Shown piece after piece: positions 23,780 to 37,508 of a stretch of DNA of 64,000 bases. Made by a program: the position numbers and the translations under genes. Where the stretch lies: the NCBI GenBank assembly GCA_002104935.1, contig MCGT01000013.1, positions 1 through 64,000 on the forward strand. Reading direction: 5' to 3'. Numbering within the stretch: position 1 is the stretch's first letter; each line of letters opens with the position of its first letter. The stretch comes from Hesseltinella vesiculosa. Taxonomy: Eukaryota; Mucoromycota; Mucoromycetes; Mucorales; Cunninghamellaceae. The notes beneath the pieces were generated by a model that saw nothing but the letters and a program-made list of their open reading frames with translations, was not told the DNA's origin and made no database searches.

Positions 23780-23915
23780 GTTTTTGGCGGAGTTCGGATT
23801 TGAAAAAGCCCCAGCGCCTGTTCACAAGAAAAAGAAGAAAAAAAAAAACGTGCGTGGCGCGCTTTTTTTTCTTTTCAGCTCACTTTCCCATTCTCTGTCC
23901 ATTTTACATTTTACC

Positions 23916-26900
23916 ATGGATGAAACCGTTTATGAAACTCTTGTTGGCGTCACAAACAGCGACTTTAATATCAGAACGGCTGCTGAAAGCCGTTTGAAAG
24001 AACTTGCAAGTGCTCCTGGTAAGGAATCACCAAGTTCATCTGTCAAGATGATTGACAGTAATCTTTATTTCCCTACAAAGAGTTCCCTGTTAGCTTGGCC
24101 CGCTTGACCATGAACAAAGACCTGCTGGTTCCTCATCGTCAAATATCCTTTTTACTACACTAATGAATGGCATTAATTACTTTGATCTTGCTTACCTGCT
24201 TGTTAACCTTGACTCGATTCTTTTTTTTTTTACTTGGCAGCCTTGACCCTGAAGAGTTACATTGACACCCACTGGTCTTCCAAGCATGACAAGTTTGTCG
24301 GCCCTGAGCTTTCTGAACAAGTAAGATGCGATAAGACCATCGAGCACCTTACCTTTTTTTTATTTTTATTTTTAGAGCAAATCGATTGTGCGCGAAGTGA
24401 TTGTCACTGGCTTGGCTGATCCCGAATCGAAAATCCGCGTGGTCAGTGCCTATGTGGTTTCCAAGATCGCCACCGACGACTTCCCTGAAGATTGGCCCAA
24501 CTTGCTGGATATCTTGTTCAGCTACTTGAAGTCTAACAATGCCGACAGTGTCCACGGTGCCATGCGCGTCCTGCTGGAGATGGTCAAAAAGGATATCAGC
24601 ATCCAACAATTGCCTCAAATCGGCCCTGTCTTGGTGCCTGAACTCTTCACTATCTTGACCTCCGACAATGTATGATCCATAAGATGGTTTTACTCTTGCC
24701 TGGCACTCACTTTTTTTTTTTTATTCGTTCTCTGGTTTAGGTGTATTCATTCCGTACCCGTGGCCGCGCCGTCACTATCTTCAGTAGCTGTATTGAAATG
24801 CTTTCTGCTTTGCGTGAGGAAAATCCCACTCTGGCCGATCAGATGGTGGGCCCCATCATTCCCCAATGGCTGCAAGCCTTTGGCACCATCCTGAACCACC
24901 ATGTCCAAGATAATGCTGAAAAGGCGACTGAGGAATATGGCTTGAAGATCGATGTCATCAAGGTAAAGGGGGGAGAGAGAAAGCGCTCCTCTTTTCATTT
25001 TTTTTTATGTGCACTAGAGCATCTGTACGATTAGTGGCCAATTCCCAAAGTATATCAGCGACTATTTGCCTCAGCTATTTGAGCCGATCTGGAACGATCT
25101 GCACAATCTCCGTGAACGCTATGTCCAGGAATTTGTCACAGATTCGAGCGACGTGAATGAAACTTTCCAAGACTCGGATGGTAACGAAATCGGCTTCCAG
25201 AATTTGATCTACGTGCTCTTCGACTTTGTGTCGGCCGCCTGCTCAAAAAAATCTGTCCGCAACCTGTTTGTCACCCCCGATAACCAGCCCACCGACTTTT
25301 TCATCCAAATGCTGTATGTCTTGATCGTCTATATGCAGATCACCCAAGAACAAATGGAAGTCTGGTCCACGAATGCCAACCAATTTGTTGCTGACGAAGA
25401 AGAAGGCACCTATACCTTTAATACCCGTGTTGCTGCCATCGACGTCCTCTTTGTACGCCTGCCCACGCTATCAACTCAACTAGCATGGATGGATAGTTAC
25501 TAAATCGTTTTATTGTAGACCTTTTTGGATGCCTTCCCTATCCCCTTTTTCAATGCCTTGAGCAAGGTTGTGCAGCGTCATGTGGCTGAGTCCTTGGAAA
25601 TGCGCAACAATGGTATCTCATCTTGGTAAGCTGGGTAGGATCGACCTCGTCGACCCATTCGCTCACCGCCCCCTCTTTTTTTCTCACGTATAGGTGGAAG
25701 ATCCACGAAGCCTGTCTGCTGGCCACCGGTCGCATGAACGAAGATTTGATGGAGTATCTGGAGGATGAATCCCAAAAGGTCCAGTTTGACTTGCGCAGCT
25801 TGTTTGACAATGTTGTGTTGGAAGACATGAAGCTTTCCGGTAATCTCTGGAGAAACTTGCGCGACTTGGCTCTGACCCCCCCTTCTTTTCAGATCTCCCT
25901 TTTCTCCAAGGCCGCGCCTTTGTCTTTGCTTCAGAATATGCCAAGATTCTGCCTCAAGACTTTGCTACGCAATATGTTACCATTGCTGTCCAAGCTTTAC
26001 AATCGACAACGAGTGGCGTGCCTGTCAAGATTTCAGCTTTGCGTGCCCTGAACAACTTCTGCAAGCACCTGGACGCTCAATATGTGACGCCTTACCAAGT
26101 CCCTATCATGGAAAGCGCCTGCCAACTGCTACCTGTAGCCACCGACGAATCCTTGATCCTCTTGCTCGACACTTTGGGCTCCAGCGTCAAGATCAACCGT
26201 GAAATCACCGCCCGTTACGAGCAAACCTTGACCCAGGCCATTTTGGACGCTTGGAACAAGTTCTCGACGGATTCCATCATCAACAGCTACATCCTCGACA
26301 TATTTGAAGAATTCTCTAAAAACGAGCACTACTTCCCCAGTCTCTGCAACCGCGCCTTGCCCTTCATCGCCCAGGTCCTCACCGAAGCCAATGTGGAACC
26401 CACTATCAAGGCAAACGCCATTGACCTGTTGACCGCCATGATCGCCTTTGGCCCTTCGCCTTTGCCTGACCAATTCACGGAGCAAATGTACCCTGTACTG
26501 ATGCAACTCGCCTGGCAAACGCCTGACTCGGAAATCTTGCAAAGCACCCAAGAATGCCTCAAGCAATTCGTCGTCCACGACACCGAGCATCTTGTTCGAT
26601 GGCACGACGCCTCGGGCAAATCTGGTCTGGACTATGCCATTCACTTTGTCGACAAGCTTCTGGACCCTTCTGCTACGGAATCCGACGCCGCCTTTGTGGG
26701 TGAATTGATCGTCACGTTGATCAAAAAGGTAACCTAAACTTTTTTTTAGGACGCGTTGTGGCGCAGGGCGATTTAAAACGTATTCTTTTCAAAAGGTTGG
26801 CAACAACATTGCTCCTGTTCTGCCTCGTCTGTTAAGCGCTGTGCTGACTCGTTTGGAATCTACGCATGATATCTCCCAAGTGTTTGTTCAGGTGAAGACA

Positions 26901-27888
26901 CAGAATATAAGGTCCGCTTAGACAACACGTTCATTCATCTCTACTTTTTTTTTTCTTCCGCTAGTCGCTTGTGCTTGTGTTTGCCCATTTGATCATTTCT
27001 CAACAAGACACCACGTTGCAATTCTTGGTCCAGACATTCATCAACAGCAAGTCAGGTCTGACCATCCTGATGACGCACTGGGTCGATAACTACGAAAGCT
27101 TCTCAGGTTACTACTCTTTGAAGGTCAGCGCCATCGCACTGTCCAAAATCTTCCTTGTCAACAACCCCGATATCCTTAACATGTCTGTCAAAGGCGATAT
27201 TGTCGTCAATCCTAATGCTGGCATTGTCACTCGATCCAAATCCAAACGCAGTAAGTGGCAATAGCAAGCTTCTTTACATCCTACTGATGCTTTTTTTTTT
27301 CCTGGGCACAGACCCTGACCAATACACTGCTATTCCTTTGTCCATGAAAATCATCAAGCTCCTGGTTGCTGATTTGGGCAACAGCCTACCCAATGATACT
27401 AACGCTCAAGATGAAGCTGACTCCATTGGTGATGAGGTAAGCATACCGGTTGTTGATAATTCTGCCTAGTCTTACCCAAACATTTACCTCTCCCCTAGGA
27501 CGGCGATTGGGAAGACGTTGTGGATGATGTGGCCACTCGCTCTCGCCAAGAATACCAGCTCTTGTCAGGTAATTCATTCAAAGTGCAGTGTCTACAGAGC
27601 CCGCTCATTTTTTTTTCTTAGATGTCCTGGCCAATATCACTGAAGACGACGACGACGAAGAAAACAATCCTGATTTGAAAAACGACCCCATCTACCAAAC
27701 AGATCTGCGCGTAAGTCTTCTTTTTTCTACTTCTTGTTTGGGTTTGGCTCATATGTTTCCTCTTTTAATAGACCTATTTGGTGGACTTTTTCCGTAACTG
27801 CAGTGGTCACAATGTCAACCACTTTATGGAAATTTGCCAGCAGTTGACCGAGGACGAGCAATTCATCTTGCACTCTAGCATGAACTAA
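23916..27888 (+). CDS. KAP114: Importin-9 / Kap114 nuclear import receptor
   Basis: A karyopherin-beta that carries histones H2A-H2B, TBP and other basic proteins into the nucleus. The start at 23916 (MDETVYETLVGVTNSDFN) leads into the importin-beta N-terminal domain (RTAAESRLKELA, then AALTLKSYIDTHWSS at the Ran-binding position). HEAT repeats follow along roughly 1000 residues, for example EDWPNLLDILFSYLKSNNAD and LGSSVKINREITARYEQTL. Near the C-terminus are acidic patches (GDWEDVVDDV and EDDDDEENNPDL) as in Kap114. About fourteen exons, nearly all with T-rich acceptors. The last exon ends NHFMEICQQLTEDEQFIL then HSSMN. The gene is divergent from ferrochelatase with only about 135 bp between starts, so the promoters must overlap. 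Confidence 0.93.
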
Positions 27889-28103
27889 AGACATTCTCCC
27901 CCCCCCCCACCTGTTCTATTTCCTTTATCTAACCCACTCATTACTCTAGTACCTATATTTCTTTCTTTCTTTCCCACATTAAAATAACTCGCCACAGCAG
28001 GGAAATGAACGTTCGGGTTGTGAAAAAAAGGAACAGAAAAAAAAATGAGACGCGGTGTTCTTCTTTCGCTGTTTGTGTTTTTTTTTTTTTTTGTTCAATT
28101 CCC

Positions 28104-31493
<3,390 letters not shown>

Positions 31494-31654
31494 TAAAAAA
31501 TATTCATTTTATTTCAAATGTTTACAATGCTTCTTGTCTTGCTAATCCTGCCTGTGCAAGACCACCGAAAGGAAGTGGCTACTTAGATTCGGTGCTGATC
31601 ACCCTATCCGTGTGCCAACGGAATTCATCGTCTTTTTAAGGCCATGCCTCAGCA

Positions 31655-31745
31655 AAAATTTGGGGTGAATTTATTTTGAGCCATTTTGCACTGCGATTTT
31701 TTTATCAGATCGCCTGGGGGTGTCTTTCCCAAATCTGACCAAGAG
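31655..31745 (-). repeat. Partial copy of a dispersed A/T-rich repeat family
   Basis: Contains GGGGTGAATTTATTTTGAGC, then CGCCTGGGGGTGTC, which match in order the end region of the longer copies at 51.96-52.3 kb and, inverted, at 32.7-33.06 kb. Only the outer end of the element is present. Confidence 0.55.
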
Positions 31746-32169
31746 TCTTTAGAGTAAATTTAAGAGTTCCCAAAAAAAAAAACAGAGTGCCCCATCCTAA
31801 AAAACCAAGTGTCGTATAAAAAAAAAGAAGTGTCTAACCCCAGTGTCGTGTTTTATGATATCGCATATATTATTTTCAAAAATAAATAAAAGTTAAATGG
31901 GCATACTCTTCAAGCAATCGTCAATGCGATCCGATGAGTACCTAATGGTGGCGCTGAAATTGATCATTTTGGAACGCCCCGCCATTTTCGCCAGGCAACC
32001 AGCAAAAAAAAAAAAAAAAAAAAAAAAGTTTTGAGAAGATCATCACGGCATTGGTTTTGATTGGCTCGTGCTTTCAACAAAAGGCACGCGTTTTTTTTGA
32101 CGTATTTTTGTTTGTTGGGCAAACTCACCACCTGGTCTCTCGTCCATCGCATTGTACCACAGCAGAAAA

Positions 32170-32400
32170 CATCAGCGGGTTTTGAGGGAAATGTGCGGTT
32201 TTTTTCAAGCTAGCGTGTCCCGCAGTACGTCAGCTAAAATGCGGGTTTCACAACACAGAATGTTAGGACTCAATCGGTCGAGGCTAACAAAAAACCCGCA
32301 CAGAAACCCGCAAACCCTCAAAAACCTGCACAAAAACCCGCAAATAACCCACTTTTAGCAGGGGAAACCCGCAAAAATCCAAGAAATAAAAAATCAGACC
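32170..32400. repeat. Inverted CCCGCA-rich hairpin repeat
   Basis: The left part has GCGGGTTTTGAGGG and TGTGCGGTTTTTTT; about 100 bp later the opposite strand sequence appears as AAAAAACCCGCACAG and AAACCCGCAAACCCTC, continued by several more ACCCGCA/ACCTGCA units. Imperfect arms could form a stem. It resembles a terminal or subterminal repeat of a DNA transposon, but no transposase gene is attached. Confidence 0.5.
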
Positions 32401-32699
32401 CGCAAAACCCCAAGCAAACCTGAAATTGTAGTTTATATAAATATAAATATACACCAGTTTTACTCAATCTGTAGATAATGTGTAGAGCCACAGTGTTTAT
32501 AATGCAGTGTACTGGATAAAAATGAACAGGGTATGCCCAAGATAAGGTTAGGGTGCCAAAATCACTAGATTCACACGAGTGCCATGGACAATACATGAAA
32601 GCTAATGTTTTGTCCATCATCACTGCTCACACCGGTACCACCATTTAAATTTGAAGTCAAACGGACGGTCCAGCCATTGGCTCGCTTCGCTACATTCCC

Positions 32700-33060
32700 T
32701 CCTGCACACTGCATTCGGCGCTGTGCGGAAGCTGAATATGGCAATCCATTTTTTTTTGCAAAAATGAAAAAAAAAAAAGCAAACGCTGTACAGCACTTTT
32801 GAGTGATTTGATCGATCTGAGATTTTCAAGGAATGCGCAAATGCGTGAACGATGGTGATACTGAAAAAAATCAGGTCGATGGAGCAAGGTTGCCCAGCCA
32901 ACTTTTGATCACTTTCGTTTTGACACTTCCGATTCCCCAGCTAAAAAAAATCAATCATCGGCCATTTTCATCAGGGGACCCCCAGGCAACCTGTAAAAAA
33001 AAATCACAGTGCGAACTAGCTCCAATCAGTTCACCCCAAAATTTAAAACATTCTCAGAAA
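32700..33060 (+). repeat. Dispersed A/T-rich repeat family, copy 1
   Basis: About 360 bp with no coding content. Ordered landmarks shared with the other copies: A-run, then TGTACAGCACTTTTGAGTGA, TGATACTGAAAAAAATCAGG, GCCCAGCCAACTTTTGATC, TCCCCAGCTAAAAAAAATC, GGCCATTTTCATCAGGGGAC, CCCAGGC and CACCCCAAAATTT. The other copies are at 46745-46975 (same strand, partial) and 51960-52300 (opposite strand). Confidence 0.65.
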
Positions 33061-34187
33061 ACAGATCAGAGTGGGATTTGCACAGGTGCAAGCTCTTGCT
33101 GTATGAAATGTATGCGAAGGCTGTCGATCTTGGACGAACATGCCAGATTCGCCAGTAAAAAAAAACGGCTCAGGAGCTCACAAACGGAGAGCGATATTTC
33201 ATTGGCTGGCTCACATTCTCCTTTTTCTTTTTTTTTTCGGAGAGGGGCGTTCTCTTCTTTTCCTCATTACCCATGGTTCGTAATCAAATCCTCTCTAGCA
33301 TTCAGTCCTTCATCAACCCAATACGCACTTGAAAGATAGCTAATTGTTGAAACCATCCTTTACGCAAATGGTGCCAGTTTATTTTTCATTGCTTGACAGC
33401 GACCGAGATGCTTCAATAATCTTGCTACTGCTCTCCTCTTCAGCGAAAATTTGGTTCAGCGTGTTAAAATTCGTCTGTTTTGTAAAAATGTTGACTGCAG
33501 CGAATGTCATGCGCAGCCTATGAGTTGCGGTGAAAAAAAAAAAAAAAAAAAAAAAAGCGCAGCAGCCTGCAGAACGGCAAAGAAATTCTTAGTGATAACG
33601 CACCCAATCTGGGAGCTGTAGAAAATGCCTATTAGGCAGTAAATTTTATTGGAGGAACAGTGGTTTAGAGCCCACTCCAGTTATTGGCGATTTACAATAC
33701 TATCATTGCCTTTACTAAAAATATATATATTATATCAGCCATCCAATCTCCCCCAATAAAAAAAAATCAGAGAACCAATCTTACAATGCCATATCAGCTT
33801 TCAAATTGCCAATGTTCTTTGTGAACTTCGTTGATCTTGCGTTGGAATTTCTATGTTCGTTGTTGCCAGCAAGTATTGCGCCACACCAGTTACGTTTCTG
33901 AAAGGGTTCGAGTGTTATTGAGTCGAGGCAAAAGGGCCTACTTACAGTAAAAATGATACAGTTGCAACAGTTCGACTGTCGCCATGATGCCAGTCGAGGG
34001 TACAAGGAGAGCTATAGTAACGCTGTGCTTGAGATCCATGCCCCTTAGATATCAGGGGACCCTCGCAGTCATGCCGGTGAGAAGTGCCATCGATAATTTG
34101 AAGTCAGGAGCAAGGGTATGTGCAGTGCCGGTACAGTAGGCCACTACGCTTGAGGTGATGCTTAGACAGAAGAAAATCGGTTAATTG
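33061..34187. other. No gene seen
   Basis: A/T-rich spacer with an A-run at about 33533-33556 and a short TA repeat at about 33721-33735. Small open frames on both strands lack coding character or recognisable motifs. Confidence 0.45.
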
Positions 34188-36300
34188 CTAATGAACTTCA
34201 TTTTCGGTTGAATTTACTTTTTGGAGCGTTGAGATGAGGCATACAGACAGGGCCAACGAAAGAAGGTAGTAGTTTTTCATTGCCATGTTGATTGAATTGT
34301 TGCTTGACGCTCCATGAAGAGGGATGATACAGGAATTTGACATCCCAGGCTTGGTGTTTGATGATATTCCCGCATTCGCCTTGACGATCATTCCAGTGAA
34401 AGCTGCTATCAACCATGCATTCATGGCCGAGGATTGGTGGCCGAGTGTATTGAGAGGAAGCCTGATTGAGTGCTGGCTTCTGAGTTGTGATTTGTACAGC
34501 ATGATCGATTTCAGGTAGCTGGTTCTCCCATGTCATCTTTGATTGGCTGCTTTGAGTTGACCATGGACTCAATTGATCCGTTTGCAAAAGTCAGCTGTGA
34601 TGCAACGAGTGTTGGTGATTCCGCGTGGTTTTGACTTCCACGTTTTGAGCTTTGACAGCCATGGGTTCATTCTTCTCAGCTTGAATATTGGAATGTCGAT
34701 GTATCCTGCCCTGCCTACAAAAAAAAAAAAAAAGCCGACGACTTCTCCTCTCCTTACAGCGCTCTGGTGCCCCGTTCTCGAGCAGAGGAAACGATGACAA
34801 TTCCTTCACCAAAGAGCGCTCCTCTCTAAAAGTAAAAGCTTTCCTTTCATCCTTCCACAGGGGCGCACATCCAAAGAATGAGACTGTATTTCTTCCTTCT
34901 TGCTTTCCCACAAAAGTCAAGACAACACTTAAGGTACCAGCATCAGGATACACCCATACAGGACAAGATATGGCAATGACATGGGGCAAGGAGAGAACAC
35001 TGACAAGCCAAGTGGATGTAATTGCTGGTCTCCCAAGGGCGGCAACTCGAGGGAGGTCAGCCAAGCTAGAAATAAGAACAGATTCAGTATCCTTCGTTAT
35101 ATCATATCTATTGAGAAAACTTGCCTTGCGATGTTCAGAGCAGGTTCTTGGTCAGTAGTAATCCGGCATATCGGTAGCCAGTCGTACATAAAAAAAAAAA
35201 GGTTAGACACTTGTGTTCCAATTGGAAAGAAAACATACCAATAAGGTGCCAAAGAGGAGGGTTGGGGTCACGACGGATGCCTCATATCCACATGAAGCAG
35301 TTGAATTAAAAAAAAGTGATCAGTAATGGTTTGTTTAAAGTTGGGCTGGGCTTACGATGTGAATAATGTGGGTTGGCAAAGTCAAGCGACATATCATCGT
35401 CATGCTATGTCGTGCCACCAAAACGAGTGATCCAGAAGAGGCATGATCCAAGGGCACACAGTGAAATAGTTTTTGTTACCGCCAAAAACCATTCCATTGT
35501 GTGCCAGGCATATGGATAATAAAATTCAATGTTAGTCATTTGCCTCTTTAATAAGAGATAGCTTTTACCAATGATCCAGAGCCATAGTGGCCAAGATAGT
35601 ACCAGCATAGTCAGATTTGCAAACGAAGCCAATGTGTCCGGTGTCTCTCACTTGCCACAGTCTTTATGCCATTCTTATCCCAAGGGGAATTCCATCATCT
35701 GCAAAGTGCCAGGAAGAAACGGGTGAGCTGCACACTTCTTCAGTTACCTGCGTCATTAGGACTAGTCAGAAGGCCAAAAAAAAAAAAAAAGAGAGAGAGG
35801 CTCGCCACCATTGGATCGAGAGAGTCACCAATCTCCGCTCAATTTGAGACAGGGTTGACCGTCATCACGCGAAAGAGGAAGAGAAGTTCGAGGGCTGGCT
35901 GATGCTGGAGGCAATGTCAGGCAGGGCATGATGCAGGCGAATGCGGGGTCTGTATCTAGGTGTGGCGCGAATCTGTACAGGATAAACAGAGAGTCAATCA
36001 TTTAAGCTCGTCATTGCAATTTTTTTCTAACTTGCAAGTTAAACGTTGGTCTACATTGTCTGTAGGTATCCATTTGAAGTATATGAAGCAGAATGTTCAC
36101 GTCGACGAAGTATCTAAATAAATCATAAATGGTGAGTTCATCGCTGAGAGTCTACTTTGTTTTTGTGGCGTACAAATTAGGCCCTGTCACAGATGTGTTT
36201 GGATTTCATTTCACCATTCATGGACATCTTGCCAGTGAGATATCTGAAAAAGAAAGTGAGTCTTGTGAGTTATTAGTACGCTGGGAATTCTATCTTACAA
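34188..36300 (-). other. Possible spliced gene(s) with hydrophobic exons; unresolved
   Basis: Several minus-strand pieces look exonic but I could not join them into one frame. A piece near 35064-34930 follows a good acceptor (TTTCTAG) and reads RVAALGRPAITSTWLVSVLS then a hydrophobic stretch. A piece at 35632-35405 reads FANLTMLVLSWPLWLWIIG then TISLCALGSCLFWI, two likely membrane segments. A small exon near 35190-35120 could precede the first piece through a GC..AG intron. Pieces at 36120-35880 (YFVDVNILLHILQMDTYRQC) and 36300-36180 (YLTGKMSMNGEMKSKH) also carry splice-like borders. This may be a decayed or fast-evolving membrane-protein gene. Transcripts are needed to say more. Confidence 0.25.
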
Positions 36301-36325
36301 ATTAGCAATATGGACAGGGCCCAGG

Positions 36326-36610
36326 GTATTTTCTAAGTGTCAGGTGGTATCTTCTAAGTGAGCAGTGGTACCTTCCAGGCAAGCGGGGTATCTTCCAGGC
36401 AAGCGGGGTATCTTCTAGGCACACAGGGTATCTTCTAGGCATGCGGGTATCTTCTAACCACACAGGGTATCGTCTAGGTAAACAGGGTATCGTCTAGGTA
36501 AACAGGGTATCGTCTAGGTAAACAGGGTATCTTCTAACCGCACAGGGTATCTTCTAACCACACAGGGTATCGTCTAATCGCACATGGTATCTTCTAGGCA
36601 TGCAGGGTAT
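36326..36610. repeat. 20-bp minisatellite, about 14 units
   Basis: Tandem units of the form GGGTATCKTCTAGGYANRCA. Several neighbouring units are identical (GGGTATCGTCTAGGTAAACA three times at about 36484-36543), while the edge units diverge. Neither strand gives a long open frame through it. Confidence 0.92.
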
Positions 36611-36856
36611 GTTATAGCGTAGATATGAGCCTGGTATCAAGGAGAGTAGCGATCTATCGTCACATATGAAAAAAAGTAAAGTGAGTCACCTATTCGAGAC
36701 ATGTTGATGTTTTTGCGACTTTACAGATGAGGTATAAGATACTCTCCGCATGGGTATACAAGTAGGCGATTGGGTGGTGTATTGATTTAAATGACTTGAC
36801 TTGACCAACAGAGACAAAGACCAAGGGAAAAGAGCAAAGTTGCTCTTCAGGGAGTT

Positions 36857-36868
36857 TTTTTTTTTTTT

Positions 36869-36899
<31 letters not shown>

Positions 36900-36905
36900 C
36901 TTTTT
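36857..36905. repeat. Poly-T run
   Basis: About 46 T with two C interruptions, just downstream of a minus-strand gene's stop codon. One of the longest homopolymers in a window full of T and A runs. Confidence 0.9.
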
Positions 36906-36924
36906 GAAGCATGGAGTAGCACGT

Positions 36925-37475
36925 CTATTGTAAAATTACAAATGTGGTTAAAGTAATGAAGAAGCTTATTTTTTGTTGATGAGGTCGTACTTGTTTTTTT
37001 GGTAGTTTTTGTTGGCGAAGTTGGCGGCCGTTGCCGTACAGGCAGGGAGCTGCTGCTGCTTGGATCTTCAGTGTTTCCAAGCCCTGGTCCTTCATGGTTC
37101 CCAAGCCTGTTATGAGAAAAATGAAAAAGTTATTAAATCATAATTTCTCCACAGTAAACACCGCCTTGATCAAATTACCAAACGCAGATGTTGCTGCTGC
37201 GAGGATCTTAAGGGTTCCTAAACCCAGGTCCTTCAGGGTTCCCAAGCAAAGGTGGTAGTCGTGGTGGATGGTGATGGCGGTGGCGCTCAGTCCTCAGGAT
37301 TGGCTATAAAATAAAAAGGAAAACGGTGAGGCACCATTTTTTCCAAGGCATTTGTTGCATTTTTCAACATACCAGGGGGAGACAGCACAACCGCAGGTTT
37401 CAGACGGTATCTCTCGTGGCCTAATTCGTTTTCAAAAAAAATATCTGTGAGTGCCTTGGCCAATAAAAGCTGCAT
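36925..37475 (-). CDS. Uncharacterised protein with a duplicated LGTLKDLG-type exon module
   Basis: Unrecognised. From the ATG at 37475 the frame reads MQLLLAKALTDIFFENELGH, then RYRLKPAVVLSPP to a donor near 37374. With an acceptor at CCTGAG near 37295 the frame continues through HHDYHLCLGTLKDLGLGTLK then ILAAATSAF to a second donor (GTAATT) near 37186. A third exon from about 37108 reads GLGTMKDQGLETLKIQAAAA and runs to a stop at 36925. The last two exons each contain a related 17-residue module, so an exon duplication is likely. It lies just downstream of the repetitive membrane-protein gene and could be its extra 3' exons. Both the splice choices and the gene's independence are uncertain. 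Confidence 0.35.
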
Positions 37476-37508
37476 CTTTCTTTTTTCTTACAAGAACGTC
37501 ATCGCTTG

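Noticed and set aside
36326..36610. CRISPR array
   Set aside because: Units are contiguous 20-mers without unique spacers, and the genome is eukaryotic.
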